Source: Pseudoalteromonas sp. G4 (lineage in GTDB: Bacteria > Pseudomonadota > Gammaproteobacteria > Enterobacterales > Alteromonadaceae). From it: DNA of 64,000 nt. A model generated the notes under the pieces. It worked only from the letters and a program-made list of their open reading frames with translations. It did no database searches and was not told the origin of the DNA. The stretch is from assembly GCF_028875915.1 (NCBI RefSeq), contig NZ_JAPEHW010000006.1, forward strand, positions 30,563-94,562, read 5' to 3'. The translations under genes and the position numbers were made by a program. This document shows, piece after piece, positions 26,846 through 35,681 of the stretch (positions within the stretch are counted from its first letter, which is position 1; each line of letters begins with the position of its first letter).

Positions 26846-28675
26846 ATGTCTCAAACACCTATTTCATTGTCAGAATTAGACTATTTAATAAACTTAAAGA
26901 AATATGACGCGGCAGAGAAGTTATTGATAGAACTTTTTAATGGCCAAATGTTATATAAACTGAACTTTAACCAAGCACCAGCCGGAAGAGAGCTTAATAA
27001 AGAGCAGCTTGATTTGGAGTCATACCAATTAGTAGAGCGTTTGGCAGTATTATTAACGCAATTACTTTCTGATGAAAAGTATGTCTATTCTAGTAAAATG
27101 CTTACTTATTTTTTGCAAAATAAGCGATTAATAAATTTTACATTTGCAGCAAGCTCTTATCAAAATACAGATCATATTATCCGCAACTTAGGCTTGGATA
27201 AAAAAACACAACATACCAAACAAGATATTTTACGACTGATGGTGCTTTATATTCCAAGCTCTAATATTGAAATGCCTTGGGATTTGTTAATCAAGCATTT
27301 ACCCTCTGAAGCTGCACAAACATACTTAGGCGTAATGAGTTGTACTACTGTTCTGTTAAGTCAAAAGGTACTAAGTACATTAAATAAGTTGAGTGCAATG
27401 GCTAAAAAGCTACCTCCGCTGACAGTTTCATCACCTAAGTCTCTCGAGGCAATGATGGGAGCTTATTTTCATGTGAGTAATTTTACAGGAGAAGAAAAGT
27501 ACAATTACAAAAAATGGGCTGCAAAAACGCTCGAAAAGTCAATGGCGAACTTCTTATCGAATGACTTGAAAAAGCAGATCAGTACTTTAAGTGGAGATGG
27601 AGTTATTGATGGAAAACCTGTCGTAGTCGTTTTCAATGAGGTTTATAGACCACAACATGCAATGTATCGTTGCTGGCATGCGATGATATCTCAATTAAAA
27701 AATAGATTTTTTGTAATCGGTGTATCTGCAGAAAAGCAATTGACTGAAACCTCTGAGCTTGATTTTGATAAGGTTATTAAATTCGATGAGCCGTATGACT
27801 TTGAATCGTATTTACCTGAGATTATTGCTCACAACCCTCAAATCGTGTTATACCCTTCAATAGGTATGTCGACTTGGGTGCCTTTACTAGCAACGCAGAG
27901 ATTAGCGCCAAAACAAATTATGTGTGGTGGTCACCCATCGAGTAGTTATATAGAAAACGTAGACTACTTCTTTATGGACAATTTAGGTCGAACTGCAGAG
28001 CATTGGAACTCAATACTCTCTGAAGAAGTGCTTGAAATGCCAGAAGGTGTCACCAAAATGCACATCCGAGAGTTTGAAAAAGTTAATAAAGAATATGACG
28101 ACTCAGAGTGTAATATTCTTATTAATGGTGTTGTGCAAAAAATTACGAGCGATTTAGTTGATGTTTGTCAGAAGATAACTGAGCAAAGCCAGAAAAAAGT
28201 TAAATTCCATATGTTTATGGCAACGTCAAAACAAGACTTAGAATATTTTGCAATGACATCAATGATTAGGCGCCTAATCCCAAATAGTGTTGTTCATAAC
28301 TATGCTCCTTATAGTGAGTATATGGGAATTATTTCGCAGTGTGATTTTGCGATTCCAACACTTCCGTTTGGTGGTGCAAACAGTAATATAGATTTACTGC
28401 TGCTAAATATGCCTAAGCTATTTATTTTAGATGACTCTGATATTTCTGGTGCAACTGATTATCAAATTTGGAGTGGTTTAGGGTATCTTGGTGGGCTGTG
28501 TAACTCAGTTGAAGAGTTAACAAATAAAGCGATAGAGCTTGTGAATAATTATAATGCTTTAAATAAAATGCGTGATGAAATACGTAATGTTGACTTAAGT
28601 AAGGTAACATCTTCAGAAGGCTCTGAAGGAGATGTAAGAATGTTAGCTGCGATCACGAAACTGTTGGAGTCATAA
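26846..28675 (+). CDS. HMW1C-like (GT41-type) glycosyltransferase, putative
   Basis: A 609-residue cytoplasmic protein. The N-terminal half (1-245) is helical; the C-terminal half looks like a GT-B fold. The segment GGHPSSSYIENVDYFFMDN (from residue 361) resembles the HMW1C family motif GHPATTHSDxIDY, followed by LSEEVLEMPEGV and by FGGANSNIDLLLLNMPKLFILDD near the expected nucleotide-sugar site. HMW1C enzymes N-glycosylate adhesins in the cytoplasm. Here the neighbours are a likely S-layer gene and an FkbM methyltransferase. It could alternatively act on a lipid-linked glycan. The similarity is by eye. Confidence 0.58.
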   Translation: MSQTPISLSELDYLINLKKYDAAEKLLIELFNGQMLYKLNFNQAPAGRELNKEQLDLESYQLVERLAVLLTQLLSDEKYVYSSKMLTYFLQNKRLINFTFAASSYQNTDHIIRNLGLDKKTQHTKQDILRLMVLYIPSSNIEMPWDLLIKHLPSEAAQTYLGVMSCTTVLLSQKVLSTLNKLSAMAKKLPPLTVSSPKSLEAMMGAYFHVSNFTGEEKYNYKKWAAKTLEKSMANFLSNDLKKQISTLSGDGVIDGKPVVVVFNEVYRPQHAMYRCWHAMISQLKNRFFVIGVSAEKQLTETSELDFDKVIKFDEPYDFESYLPEIIAHNPQIVLYPSIGMSTWVPLLATQRLAPKQIMCGGHPSSSYIENVDYFFMDNLGRTAEHWNSILSEEVLEMPEGVTKMHIREFEKVNKEYDDSECNILINGVVQKITSDLVDVCQKITEQSQKKVKFHMFMATSKQDLEYFAMTSMIRRLIPNSVVHNYAPYSEYMGIISQCDFAIPTLPFGGANSNIDLLLLNMPKLFILDDSDISGATDYQIWSGLGYLGGLCNSVEELTNKAIELVNNYNALNKMRDEIRNVDLSKVTSSEGSEGDVRMLAAITKLLES

Positions 28676-28677
28676 GA

Positions 28678-29769
28678 GTGTTAATTAATACAGTAAAAGA
28701 ATTTTTAGAAGATTGGAATAATGGCGCTTCTAAACTACCTAAAAAATTTGAAGACTTTTTGGATTTAGATATCTATGCGTTTGGAATTAATGAGCAATCC
28801 CAAAGTTTAGCTGAGGCTGTATCTCTTAAAGGGTATATAGATGATTTTACTTCAGAAGAAGAACATAATGGCCAACCAATTATTAAGCTTGAAAATTTAG
28901 CTACTAATAAAAATGATTTTATAGTTATTAATTGTGTGTTAAATGCTAAGCCTCGCACTGCTATTAAGCGTCTAGAGAGTGTTGGAATCAAAAACTTTTT
29001 TAATTATTCAGAGCTAAATAAAGCCTATAAAGAGATTTCGCTCCCCGAGTTTGTTGAGCAAACGAGGTCTAGTTTACTAAATAGGGGGAGTGAGTGGGTG
29101 GAATTATATGATAGGTTGAATGATAATGCTTCTCGAAAAGTATTGAAAGATGTTCTCAGGTACCGTGTATCAGGCGACCCAAGCTTATTATCTGAATATG
29201 ACTTTAGACCAAAAGATCAATATTTTGAAGATTTTATGGAATATTCTGAAGAAGTCTTTGTTGATGCTGGCGGGTTTACTGGGGATACAACTGAAGAGTT
29301 TTGCTTGCGTTACCCTGATTATAAAAAGGTTTACTTGTTTGAACCTAACCCTAATAATTTAAAACTTGCCAAAGAGCGCTTAACTAATTTTTCAGATATT
29401 GAGTTTATAGAAAAAGGTGTTTCAGATACTGAAACTGTTTTACGTTTTTTTGAGGATGGCTCTGCATCGATTGTTAGTGATAATGGCGATATTTCGATTC
29501 CTGTAGTCCCTATTGATTCAGCAATTAAGAGCGAAATATCCTTAATTAAAATGGATTTAGAGGGTTGGGAATCTCATGCGTTAAAAGGTGCCGAGAAGCA
29601 CATTTTAGAAGATCACCCAAAACTTGCTATTGCTGTATATCATCATCCAAATGACTTTCTTGATTTATCAAAGCAAATTTTAAATATTCGTGACGATTAC
29701 GATATTTATTTAAGGCATTATACAGAAAGTTGGATAGAAACAATTATGTACTTCAAACCGAAAAGCTGA
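28678..29769 (+). CDS. FkbM family methyltransferase
   Basis: SAM-dependent O-methyltransferase, probably sugar-directed. The 363-residue product has an N-terminal region of about 185 residues resembling a sugar-nucleotide-binding Rossmann part (INCVLNAKPRTAIKRLESVGIKNFFNYSEL), then the FkbM domain with VFVDAGGFTGDTTEEF, VYLFEPNPNNLKLAKERL, SLIKMDLEGWESHALKGAEKHI and AIAVYHHPNDF. GTG 28678 starts 2 bp after the HMW1C-like gene, so the pair is probably co-translated. Confidence 0.85.
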   Translation: MLINTVKEFLEDWNNGASKLPKKFEDFLDLDIYAFGINEQSQSLAEAVSLKGYIDDFTSEEEHNGQPIIKLENLATNKNDFIVINCVLNAKPRTAIKRLESVGIKNFFNYSELNKAYKEISLPEFVEQTRSSLLNRGSEWVELYDRLNDNASRKVLKDVLRYRVSGDPSLLSEYDFRPKDQYFEDFMEYSEEVFVDAGGFTGDTTEEFCLRYPDYKKVYLFEPNPNNLKLAKERLTNFSDIEFIEKGVSDTETVLRFFEDGSASIVSDNGDISIPVVPIDSAIKSEISLIKMDLEGWESHALKGAEKHILEDHPKLAIAVYHHPNDFLDLSKQILNIRDDYDIYLRHYTESWIETIMYFKPKS

Positions 29770-29789
29770 CTATTTAGTCAGCTTTTTTT
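29761..29789. terminator. Bidirectional terminator between convergent genes
   Basis: Stem AGCTGAC / GTCAGCT with loop TATTTA, A-rich on the left and seven T on the right, so it can act on both strands. It overlaps the 3' ends of the FkbM gene (+) and the acyl carrier protein gene (-). Confidence 0.88.
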
Positions 29790-30006
29790 CAATCATGTTT
29801 GTTAATCCTTGAAGGGTCTTAAAGTCACTACTTCCCAGCTCAGCTTCATCAAAATCAATTTCAAACTCATCCTCTAGTTCCATTACAAATCGCATGATAG
29901 TCATGGAGTCAAAAATGCCACTTTCTATGTAATTTTCGATTAGTTCAGATGGTGATAGTTTATTTGCTACCGCTTTTATTTTGGTTAGTACGTCATTATT
30001 CGTCAT
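29770..30006 (-). CDS. Acyl carrier protein
   Basis: A 78-residue phosphopantetheine-binding carrier. The helix-II motif ESGIFDSMTIMRFVMELEDEF has Ser34 as the attachment site. The protein is acidic, and the start at 30006 (MTNNDVL) fits typical ACP length. Its 5' end overlaps the preceding oxidoreductase by 11 bp. Being inside a polysaccharide cluster next to an acyl-activating ligase, it is probably dedicated to loading an acyl or aminoacyl group for sugar decoration rather than to fatty-acid synthesis. Confidence 0.85.
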   Translation of the reverse strand: MTNNDVLTKIKAVANKLSPSELIENYIESGIFDSMTIMRFVMELEDEFEIDFDEAELGSSDFKTLQGLTNMIEKKLTK

Positions 30007-31138
30007 AAGAAATTTGCTCGCAGTATTTTGATTTTGCTGATTTAACCATTGCATCAAGCATTAGAAAGCTTTGCTTCGTTGGCTCTAAACCATACTCTTT
30101 ACTTACATGGTCCTTAGTGCCTTGTTTGAAATTAACAATAGATGCAGCGAAGTCAGTATAAATGTTTGCAAAGGCTTCAATAAAACCAGAAGGATGACCA
30201 GGCTTAAAACGATTGTATGTCGGTTCATTCCCTACAGTACAAATTCCTCCTCGCTCAATGATTTCTTGTTTCCCGTCGACGTAGCTTAACTTCAAATATT
30301 CTGAATCTGCTTGATACCAAAATGCGGAACCTTTATCGCCATATAAGCTTATCTTTAAACCATTCTTATGGCCTAAAGAAGACTTACTTACCCAGTATCT
30401 GCATTTCAAATTATCCTGATACTCAGCCGTAGCTGAGGCATCGTCAATTATTCCTTCAAACCAACCAAAGGAGTTGTGCTCAGCACTTACATTTAAAGGT
30501 CTTTTCCCTGTTAAATAATAAACTAGATGTTGCAAGTGAACGGTAAGGTCAAGGTGGATAGTGGGGATTTCACCGTCTTCAAGTCGCCACTTCTGCGGAC
30601 ATGGCTTAGAGCCATTATCTAGTAAGCGAGAAAAGCCCTCTTGTGGCATTTCAATCTGAATATGGTGAATCTTACCTAATTCATCTTTCTCAATGCGGTT
30701 CTTTAACTCTCTAACCATTGGGTAACCTGAGTAGTTATAGGTTACAGCTAGGTAGCCATTGTTCTCTTTTACAGCATTTTCGATACTTTTAAAGGCAGCT
30801 AGAGAGTTTGTAAGCGCTTTTTCACATATTACAGGTATGTTATTTTCAATGGCATAAATTACCATTTTTTCATGTAAAGGTGTGGGTGTAAGTATAACAA
30901 TCGCGTCAATATGACCTTTCTCACTTAAAATTAAGTTTTGCCAACAATCATATGTGTGCTGGGGCTTTACACCGTACTTTTGTGCAGTTTTCTTGTTAAT
31001 ATCTTCTTGTTGGCTAAAAGCTCCAGCAACTAATTCAAAGTTGCCATCAAGGTGAGATGCGCAATAGTGTGCATAACCTACAGCTGAGTTAAGACCTCCA
31101 CCGATGAATGCAATTTTTAATGGTTCGGAATAGTCCAT
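29996..31138 (-). CDS. Gfo/Idh/MocA family oxidoreductase
   Basis: NAD(P)-dependent sugar oxidoreductase of 380 residues. The N-terminal Rossmann motif is IAFIGGGLNSAVGYAHY; then AIVILTPTPLHEKMVIYAIENNIPVICEKALTN carries the family EK-x motif, with a C-terminal alpha/beta domain (EMPQEGFSRLL, PTIHLDLTVHLQHLVYYLTG). This enzyme class oxidises nucleotide-sugar or free-sugar hydroxyls. It belongs to the minus-strand block ending with the acyl carrier protein. The exact substrate is unknown. Confidence 0.85.
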   Translation of the reverse strand: MDYSEPLKIAFIGGGLNSAVGYAHYCASHLDGNFELVAGAFSQQEDINKKTAQKYGVKPQHTYDCWQNLILSEKGHIDAIVILTPTPLHEKMVIYAIENNIPVICEKALTNSLAAFKSIENAVKENNGYLAVTYNYSGYPMVRELKNRIEKDELGKIHHIQIEMPQEGFSRLLDNGSKPCPQKWRLEDGEIPTIHLDLTVHLQHLVYYLTGKRPLNVSAEHNSFGWFEGIIDDASATAEYQDNLKCRYWVSKSSLGHKNGLKISLYGDKGSAFWYQADSEYLKLSYVDGKQEIIERGGICTVGNEPTYNRFKPGHPSGFIEAFANIYTDFAASIVNFKQGTKDHVSKEYGLEPTKQSFLMLDAMVKSAKSKYCEQISYDE

Positions 31139-31139
31139 T

Positions 31140-32681
31140 CTAATTTACCTGATAATTAAATGATGTATGCTTGCTAGGGTCTTGTTCTATTATCTTATTA
31201 GCAAGTTCTTCTAACTTATATCTTTCTATTTTACCCAGAGCAGTTTTGGGAAACTCATCAAATATAACATAATGCCTAGGTTGTTGTGCATCAGATAAGT
31301 TTTTCATGCAATATCGGCTGATTTTTTTTAAGTTAATATCTTTAAGCTTTGGTTTTAATGCTACTGCAACGACCTCTCCTAATCGTTCATCCTGCATTGG
31401 AAATGCATAGCATTCATTTATTTCATCTAGCTCATTTAGTAGTGCATCAATGTCATTTGGGTAGACATTTATACCACCCGTTATTATGACATCCTTGCTT
31501 CTACCCAAATAGAATAGGTTTCCCTTTTCGTCTAAGTAACCTAGATCTCCCGTTTTAAAATAACCATCATGAAATGCTTCACGCGTCTTCTCAGGTAAAT
31601 TAAAGTAGCCACTAAACATCATCGGGGTTTTACATATAATTTCACCCTGGCTATTCTCATTGGCAAAACCGCCATTCGGAGCTAAAATTTTCACATCAAC
31701 TCCCTCAATTGCGGTACCAACAGTTGGTAAGCTTTTTTCAGGTGAAAACTTCACATTGGTCGCAATTGCAATTTCAGAAGTTCCATAGCACTCATGAAAT
31801 TCACAGGATAATAGTTCTATCAATTGAAGCTTTGTGTGTGTGTCAAGCAACGCTGAAGATGACACTAAACATCGTAATGTTGAAAAGTCAGCATCATAGT
31901 TACGCTGATAATTTATAATCTGTTTTAGCTGCGACGAGACGGCAATTGTAAATGTCACTCGTAGAGTCGAGATTCGTTCCACCCACTTTGCAATATCAAA
32001 CTTACTCATAATCACAGCTGTACCACCACTTAATAAAGAGACAAATAAAAGCCGTTCAGCTAATGAGTGGTAGAGCGGTGTAGCGATTAATGTAATATCT
32101 GACGCAGTAACATTGTAAAGCTTGATTGCTGCTTTGGCTCGTTCAATTTTTACACCTTGTGTTAATACTATAGGTTTAGGATTGCCCGTTGAGCCAGATG
32201 TCATTGTAAGAATTAGGGCTTTGTTATGAGAATCAGAAAAATCATCTCCTAAAGCTGTTCTCTTCTGTGTTAGCTCATCGCTGTTAATACTAGAGATAGA
32301 AATGTTGTTTAAGTGGTCTGGGTAATTATTGAAATTTTTCGTAAATGGTTCCGTAATGACATGCTTTATAGGTAAGCTTTTAAGAGTGTTACTCAAGGTG
32401 TTCACAGGTGTATTTGTCATCAATGGAACAAGTGTTAAGTTCATATCTGCAGCTACAAGGGTTAGTAACACAAACTCCAAATTATTTGGTAAAACGATAC
32501 CAATAAAGTCATCACTTTGTACTTGAAGTTCAGTTGTTAGGTAGTATTTTACTTGTTCTGCACGTTCATATAATTCAGCATAGCTATAACGTTTGTCATC
32601 AATAATGACTGCTATTTTGTTTTCTTGCCCTAAATAGGCTTGCTGTATTTGGTGAATAAGGCGAGACATATTATAACTCAC
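31140..32681 (-). CDS. Acyl-activating (AMP-forming) ligase
   Basis: Class I adenylate-forming enzyme of 513 residues. The P-loop is TMTSGSTGNPKP (about 159-170), A5 is ECYGTSEIAIATN, A7 is YFKTGDLGYLDEKGNLFYLGRSKDVI, and the A10 catalytic lysine lies in FPKTALGKIERYKLEEL. It activates a carboxylate, presumably for transfer to the acyl carrier protein encoded two genes downstream. It overlaps the NeuD-type gene by 11 bp. The substrate (fatty, hydroxy or amino acid) cannot be read from the sequence. Confidence 0.88.
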   Translation of the reverse strand: MSYNMSRLIHQIQQAYLGQENKIAVIIDDKRYSYAELYERAEQVKYYLTTELQVQSDDFIGIVLPNNLEFVLLTLVAADMNLTLVPLMTNTPVNTLSNTLKSLPIKHVITEPFTKNFNNYPDHLNNISISSINSDELTQKRTALGDDFSDSHNKALILTMTSGSTGNPKPIVLTQGVKIERAKAAIKLYNVTASDITLIATPLYHSLAERLLFVSLLSGGTAVIMSKFDIAKWVERISTLRVTFTIAVSSQLKQIINYQRNYDADFSTLRCLVSSSALLDTHTKLQLIELLSCEFHECYGTSEIAIATNVKFSPEKSLPTVGTAIEGVDVKILAPNGGFANENSQGEIICKTPMMFSGYFNLPEKTREAFHDGYFKTGDLGYLDEKGNLFYLGRSKDVIITGGINVYPNDIDALLNELDEINECYAFPMQDERLGEVVAVALKPKLKDINLKKISRYCMKNLSDAQQPRHYVIFDEFPKTALGKIERYKLEELANKIIEQDPSKHTSFNYQVN

Positions 32682-33336
32682 TTATTTTTAAGAATTTTTT
32701 ACTTTTAAATGGAAACACTTCTCCAGCTTCGGAGATTGTTACGCTGTGAGGGAGGGTATTTTTGTTTACTAGGGTATTAGCACCGATGTAGCTGTATGGC
32801 ATTACTTGAATGTTGTGTGCTACGCATGAGTTAATACCCATGAAGGTATTTTCAGATAGTGTAACTGAACCAGCTAACGTTACTCCCGAATTGAGCCATG
32901 AGTTATCGCCAATTTTACAATCGTGCCCAATATTTACCCCTGATGAAATAAAAACATTATTGCCGATCTGGGTATCACAATGGATGGAAGTATTTTCAAA
33001 AATAACAGTGTTTAAACCAAAGGATAGGTTTTCATGTATCTCAATTGAAGGATGAATAAATGAGGTTAGCTCATACCCAAGTTCTATGGCTTTATTGAAA
33101 ATTCGAGCTCGAATATCGTTCATTTCACTATAACCCACAGCAATAATCATTTTGAATGGTAGGTTGATAACTGAATGAAGAGTTTCAAATTCATAGATGG
33201 GTTTATCGTAAAGAAACTGTTCTTGAGTAAATAAACTATTTTCGATTGCAAAACCTAAAATATTATAGTGTTTTTTCAAATACGAGTAGTAAGTTCTAGC
33301 CATACTAGAATTACCATAAATAATTAAGTTTTCCAT
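32671..33336 (-). CDS. NeuD/PglD-type sugar acyltransferase
   Basis: A 221-residue left-handed beta-helix transferase. The N-terminal Rossmann-like part (LIIYGNSSMARTYYSYLKKHYNILGFAIE) and hexapeptide repeats (VIFENTSIHCDTQIGNNVFISSGVNIGHDCKIGDNSW) are characteristic; the catalytic histidine is probably in NIGHDC. NeuD/PglD enzymes N- or O-acylate nucleotide amino sugars. It is sandwiched between the DegT aminotransferase (overlap 1 bp) and the acyl ligase, so it may take its acyl group from the neighbouring ACP rather than acetyl-CoA. Confidence 0.85.
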   Translation of the reverse strand: MENLIIYGNSSMARTYYSYLKKHYNILGFAIENSLFTQEQFLYDKPIYEFETLHSVINLPFKMIIAVGYSEMNDIRARIFNKAIELGYELTSFIHPSIEIHENLSFGLNTVIFENTSIHCDTQIGNNVFISSGVNIGHDCKIGDNSWLNSGVTLAGSVTLSENTFMGINSCVAHNIQVMPYSYIGANTLVNKNTLPHSVTISEAGEVFPFKSKKFLKISEL

Positions 33337-34421
33337 TAGCTTTCTTTTATTATTTTACAAATAGTATTTACTTGAACGTTTGACAATTGTGAACTTAGAG
33401 GTAAGCACAATACCGATGATGCTATTTTATTACATGTTGATGGAATTGAAAGTGATGACAAAAATTTTAAATTGCTAGGGTCAAAATAGTGACGGGCATA
33501 AATATTATTAGCTGCTAATTTAGATTTGATATTTAAAAGTTGCTTCTTAGATTCACATTTTATTGGAAAATACATGGGGGTAACAGTGTTATCGTAGCTT
33601 GCGTGTTGAAATAAGAAAAAGTCTTCTAAATTTTGCTTATATAGTGCTATTAATTTCTTTCTAATATTGATTAGCTCTTCTATCTCTTTACTAACACATA
33701 ATCCCATAGCAGCATGAAACTCAGATAGCTTTGCATTTATCCCTGGTTCATTAACTATGCCATTATCATCTTGTCCAAAGTTGATAAGCTTTTTAGCTCT
33801 CTCAAAATCTTCTTTGTATTTAAAGGTGATAACACCCCCTTCAACACTGTGAAGTAGTTTTGTTGCATGTAAACTTACACAGTGAATATCACCAAATTCA
33901 AAGATGGAGCGTTCTTTATAGGTTGAGAAAGGCGCATGGGCAGAATCGTAAATAACAGGTACACCATATTTTCTTGACAAGAAATCAAACGCTTCCATAT
34001 CGCAAGGCATACCAAAGATATTGACAGGAACAATTGCATCAATAGCGCCTTGTTTTAATCTGTCTTCAGTTTTGTTTGGGCAAAGGTTCCAAGTGTGTTT
34101 GTCTATATCACAAAACTCAAATTCAATATTCTCCCAAGCGAGAGCGGTCGTTGTTGCTGCAAATGTAAAAGGGGTTGTTATTACTTTTTTGTTTGTAAGG
34201 TTTTTTAGTTTATAGGCAACTTGTAGAGCAAGGGTACCATTACTAACTAAGAGTAAATGTTCACTCTTAAAGAGTTTCTTTAGCTCCGTAGTGAACTCTT
34301 GATAAAGAGGGCCATTGTTAGTAAGCCACTTATTCTGATAAATACTTTCAAGACACTGATTAAAAGTTTGTTTATTTGGTAAATAAGGCTCTGTTACTAA
34401 AATTTTTTTGTTCATGTGCAT
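33336..34421 (-). CDS. DegT/DnrJ/EryC1 sugar aminotransferase (VioA-like)
   Basis: PLP-dependent sugar aminotransferase of 361 residues. The N-terminal EPYLPNKQTFNQCLESIYQNKWLTNNGPLYQEF resembles VioA, which makes dTDP-4-amino-4,6-dideoxyglucose. VSNGTLALQVAY, TTPFTFAATTTALAW and VIYDSAHAPF (PLP Asp) follow, and Lys188 in SLHATKLLHSVEGG is the Schiff-base lysine. The nearby rfbA and rfbB would supply its 4-keto substrate. Two ATGs (34421 and 34415) are possible starts. Confidence 0.88.
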   Translation of the reverse strand: MHMNKKILVTEPYLPNKQTFNQCLESIYQNKWLTNNGPLYQEFTTELKKLFKSEHLLLVSNGTLALQVAYKLKNLTNKKVITTPFTFAATTTALAWENIEFEFCDIDKHTWNLCPNKTEDRLKQGAIDAIVPVNIFGMPCDMEAFDFLSRKYGVPVIYDSAHAPFSTYKERSIFEFGDIHCVSLHATKLLHSVEGGVITFKYKEDFERAKKLINFGQDDNGIVNEPGINAKLSEFHAAMGLCVSKEIEELINIRKKLIALYKQNLEDFFLFQHASYDNTVTPMYFPIKCESKKQLLNIKSKLAANNIYARHYFDPSNLKFLSSLSIPSTCNKIASSVLCLPLSSQLSNVQVNTICKIIKES

Positions 34422-34469
34422 TTTCTTTTAGCGTAGAGGATAAGGTATTATATTTCTTTTTACCGTATT

Positions 34470-35171
34470 GTGACTATAAAAATGCCGAATTTAACAATTA
34501 TTCACAAAGAATTGCATGAAAGCATGACAGAGAGTGCTGGTTTTTATCATATTAATTATAAAGATGGGAGAAAAAGCTCGCTACCTAAAGATGCGTTTAT
34601 TAACTGGCAAGGAGTAACTCCAGACTATGGTAATATTCATATTGGTATTCAGTCAGGGCTAGGCTTTGGCTCAAAAATTAAGTTTGACAATAATATCCAA
34701 AAAATTGTGTTAGGGAATTATTTTGCTTGCGGCAGTGAGTGTAGATTTGTATTGAATGGAATGCATAACACAAACACACCTTCTTTAGCAGTTTTGGGTA
34801 CTATTCCAGGTTTTGAAAGTCAACCAGTAGAAATCCTAGGAGATACTATACTTGGTAATGATATCTGGTTTGGGGATCAGGTTTTTGTGATGGGTGGTGT
34901 AACTATTGGAAATGGTTGCGTCGTTGGTGCGAGAACAGTTATACCGCCTAGAAAAAAGTTAGAACCTTATGGTGTGTATGTTGGTAACTCGGCAAAACTA
35001 ATAAAACATAGATTCCCTGTAAGTATTATTGAAAGATTAGAAAAATTAAAGTGGTATGATAAACCTCTTAGTTGGCTTAATAGTCATAAAGACTTTATGC
35101 ACACTGATTTGAATGAAGATATAGGTAAAAGTATTGAAATGCTTGATGAGTTATTAAAAGAAGATAGCTAG
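34470..35171 (+). CDS. CatB-like (xenobiotic-type) acetyltransferase
   Basis: Hexapeptide-repeat acetyltransferase of 233 residues. IHIGIQSGLGFGSKIKFDNN, IVLGNYFACGSECRFVLNGMHNTNTPSLAVLG (with the catalytic His in GMHNTN) and ILGDTILGNDIWFGDQVFVMGGVTIGNGCVVGARTVI are typical of the XAT/CatB group, here probably O-acetylating a sugar. It is the only plus-strand gene within a 10-kb minus-strand block. GTG 34470 or ATG 34482 may be the start; neither has a clear ribosome-binding site. Its last codons overlap the convergent gene's stop by 4 bp. Confidence 0.82.
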   Translation: MTIKMPNLTIIHKELHESMTESAGFYHINYKDGRKSSLPKDAFINWQGVTPDYGNIHIGIQSGLGFGSKIKFDNNIQKIVLGNYFACGSECRFVLNGMHNTNTPSLAVLGTIPGFESQPVEILGDTILGNDIWFGDQVFVMGGVTIGNGCVVGARTVIPPRKKLEPYGVYVGNSAKLIKHRFPVSIIERLEKLKWYDKPLSWLNSHKDFMHTDLNEDIGKSIEMLDELLKEDS

Positions 35172-35662
35172 CTATCCTCTTTTAATAAGGCCTTTTCTTT
35201 TGATAATTGCTCAAAATAGGCCATGCTTCTTTTTGATAGTAATAAGATAATGATTAAAATTACTTGTAAAAAGATTACTTTAACTTGTGGCGAATTAAAA
35301 AAATGTTTTACTGCAAAAAGCTGTGAAACTGAAAATGATATTTCAGCCACAAGTTGCATTGAGCATGCAATAAAAAGAGCTTTTTTGACTTTTAAGTAGT
35401 CTTCAACCTCGCCAATAGTGAGCATTACCAAAGTCACTAAAGGAATAACTGATAATGCAATGGCAATATAAAGCTGAGATTGTTCAGGATATATTAAATT
35501 TAAAACCTTCGCTCCACCTTCTCTAGAGGCAATTGATGCAATAAATAGTAAAAGCCCTTTCGCCATAAATATAAGATTGGCAAATATGATTAGCGAAGGT
35601 TTTAACCAACTTGTTTCGTTAAACGCTGTTAGTGGAAGTTTTTTTAATTCTTCTTTATTCAT
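35168..35662 (-). CDS. Small inner-membrane protein, possibly DUF2919
   Basis: A 164-residue protein with about four membrane segments (24-44, 67-85, 97-115, 128-146). The pattern LPLTAFNETSWLKPSLIIFANL followed by LIYPEQSQLYIAIALSVIPLVTL resembles the DUF2919/YfeZ family, whose function is unknown. It lies 19 bp downstream of the OafA-like gene in the same direction. The match is from memory and not certain. Confidence 0.6.
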   Translation of the reverse strand: MNKEELKKLPLTAFNETSWLKPSLIIFANLIFMAKGLLLFIASIASREGGAKVLNLIYPEQSQLYIAIALSVIPLVTLVMLTIGEVEDYLKVKKALFIACSMQLVAEISFSVSQLFAVKHFFNSPQVKVIFLQVILIIILLLSKRSMAYFEQLSKEKALLKEDS

Positions 35663-35681
35663 AAATTAATTCTTTAAAGTA

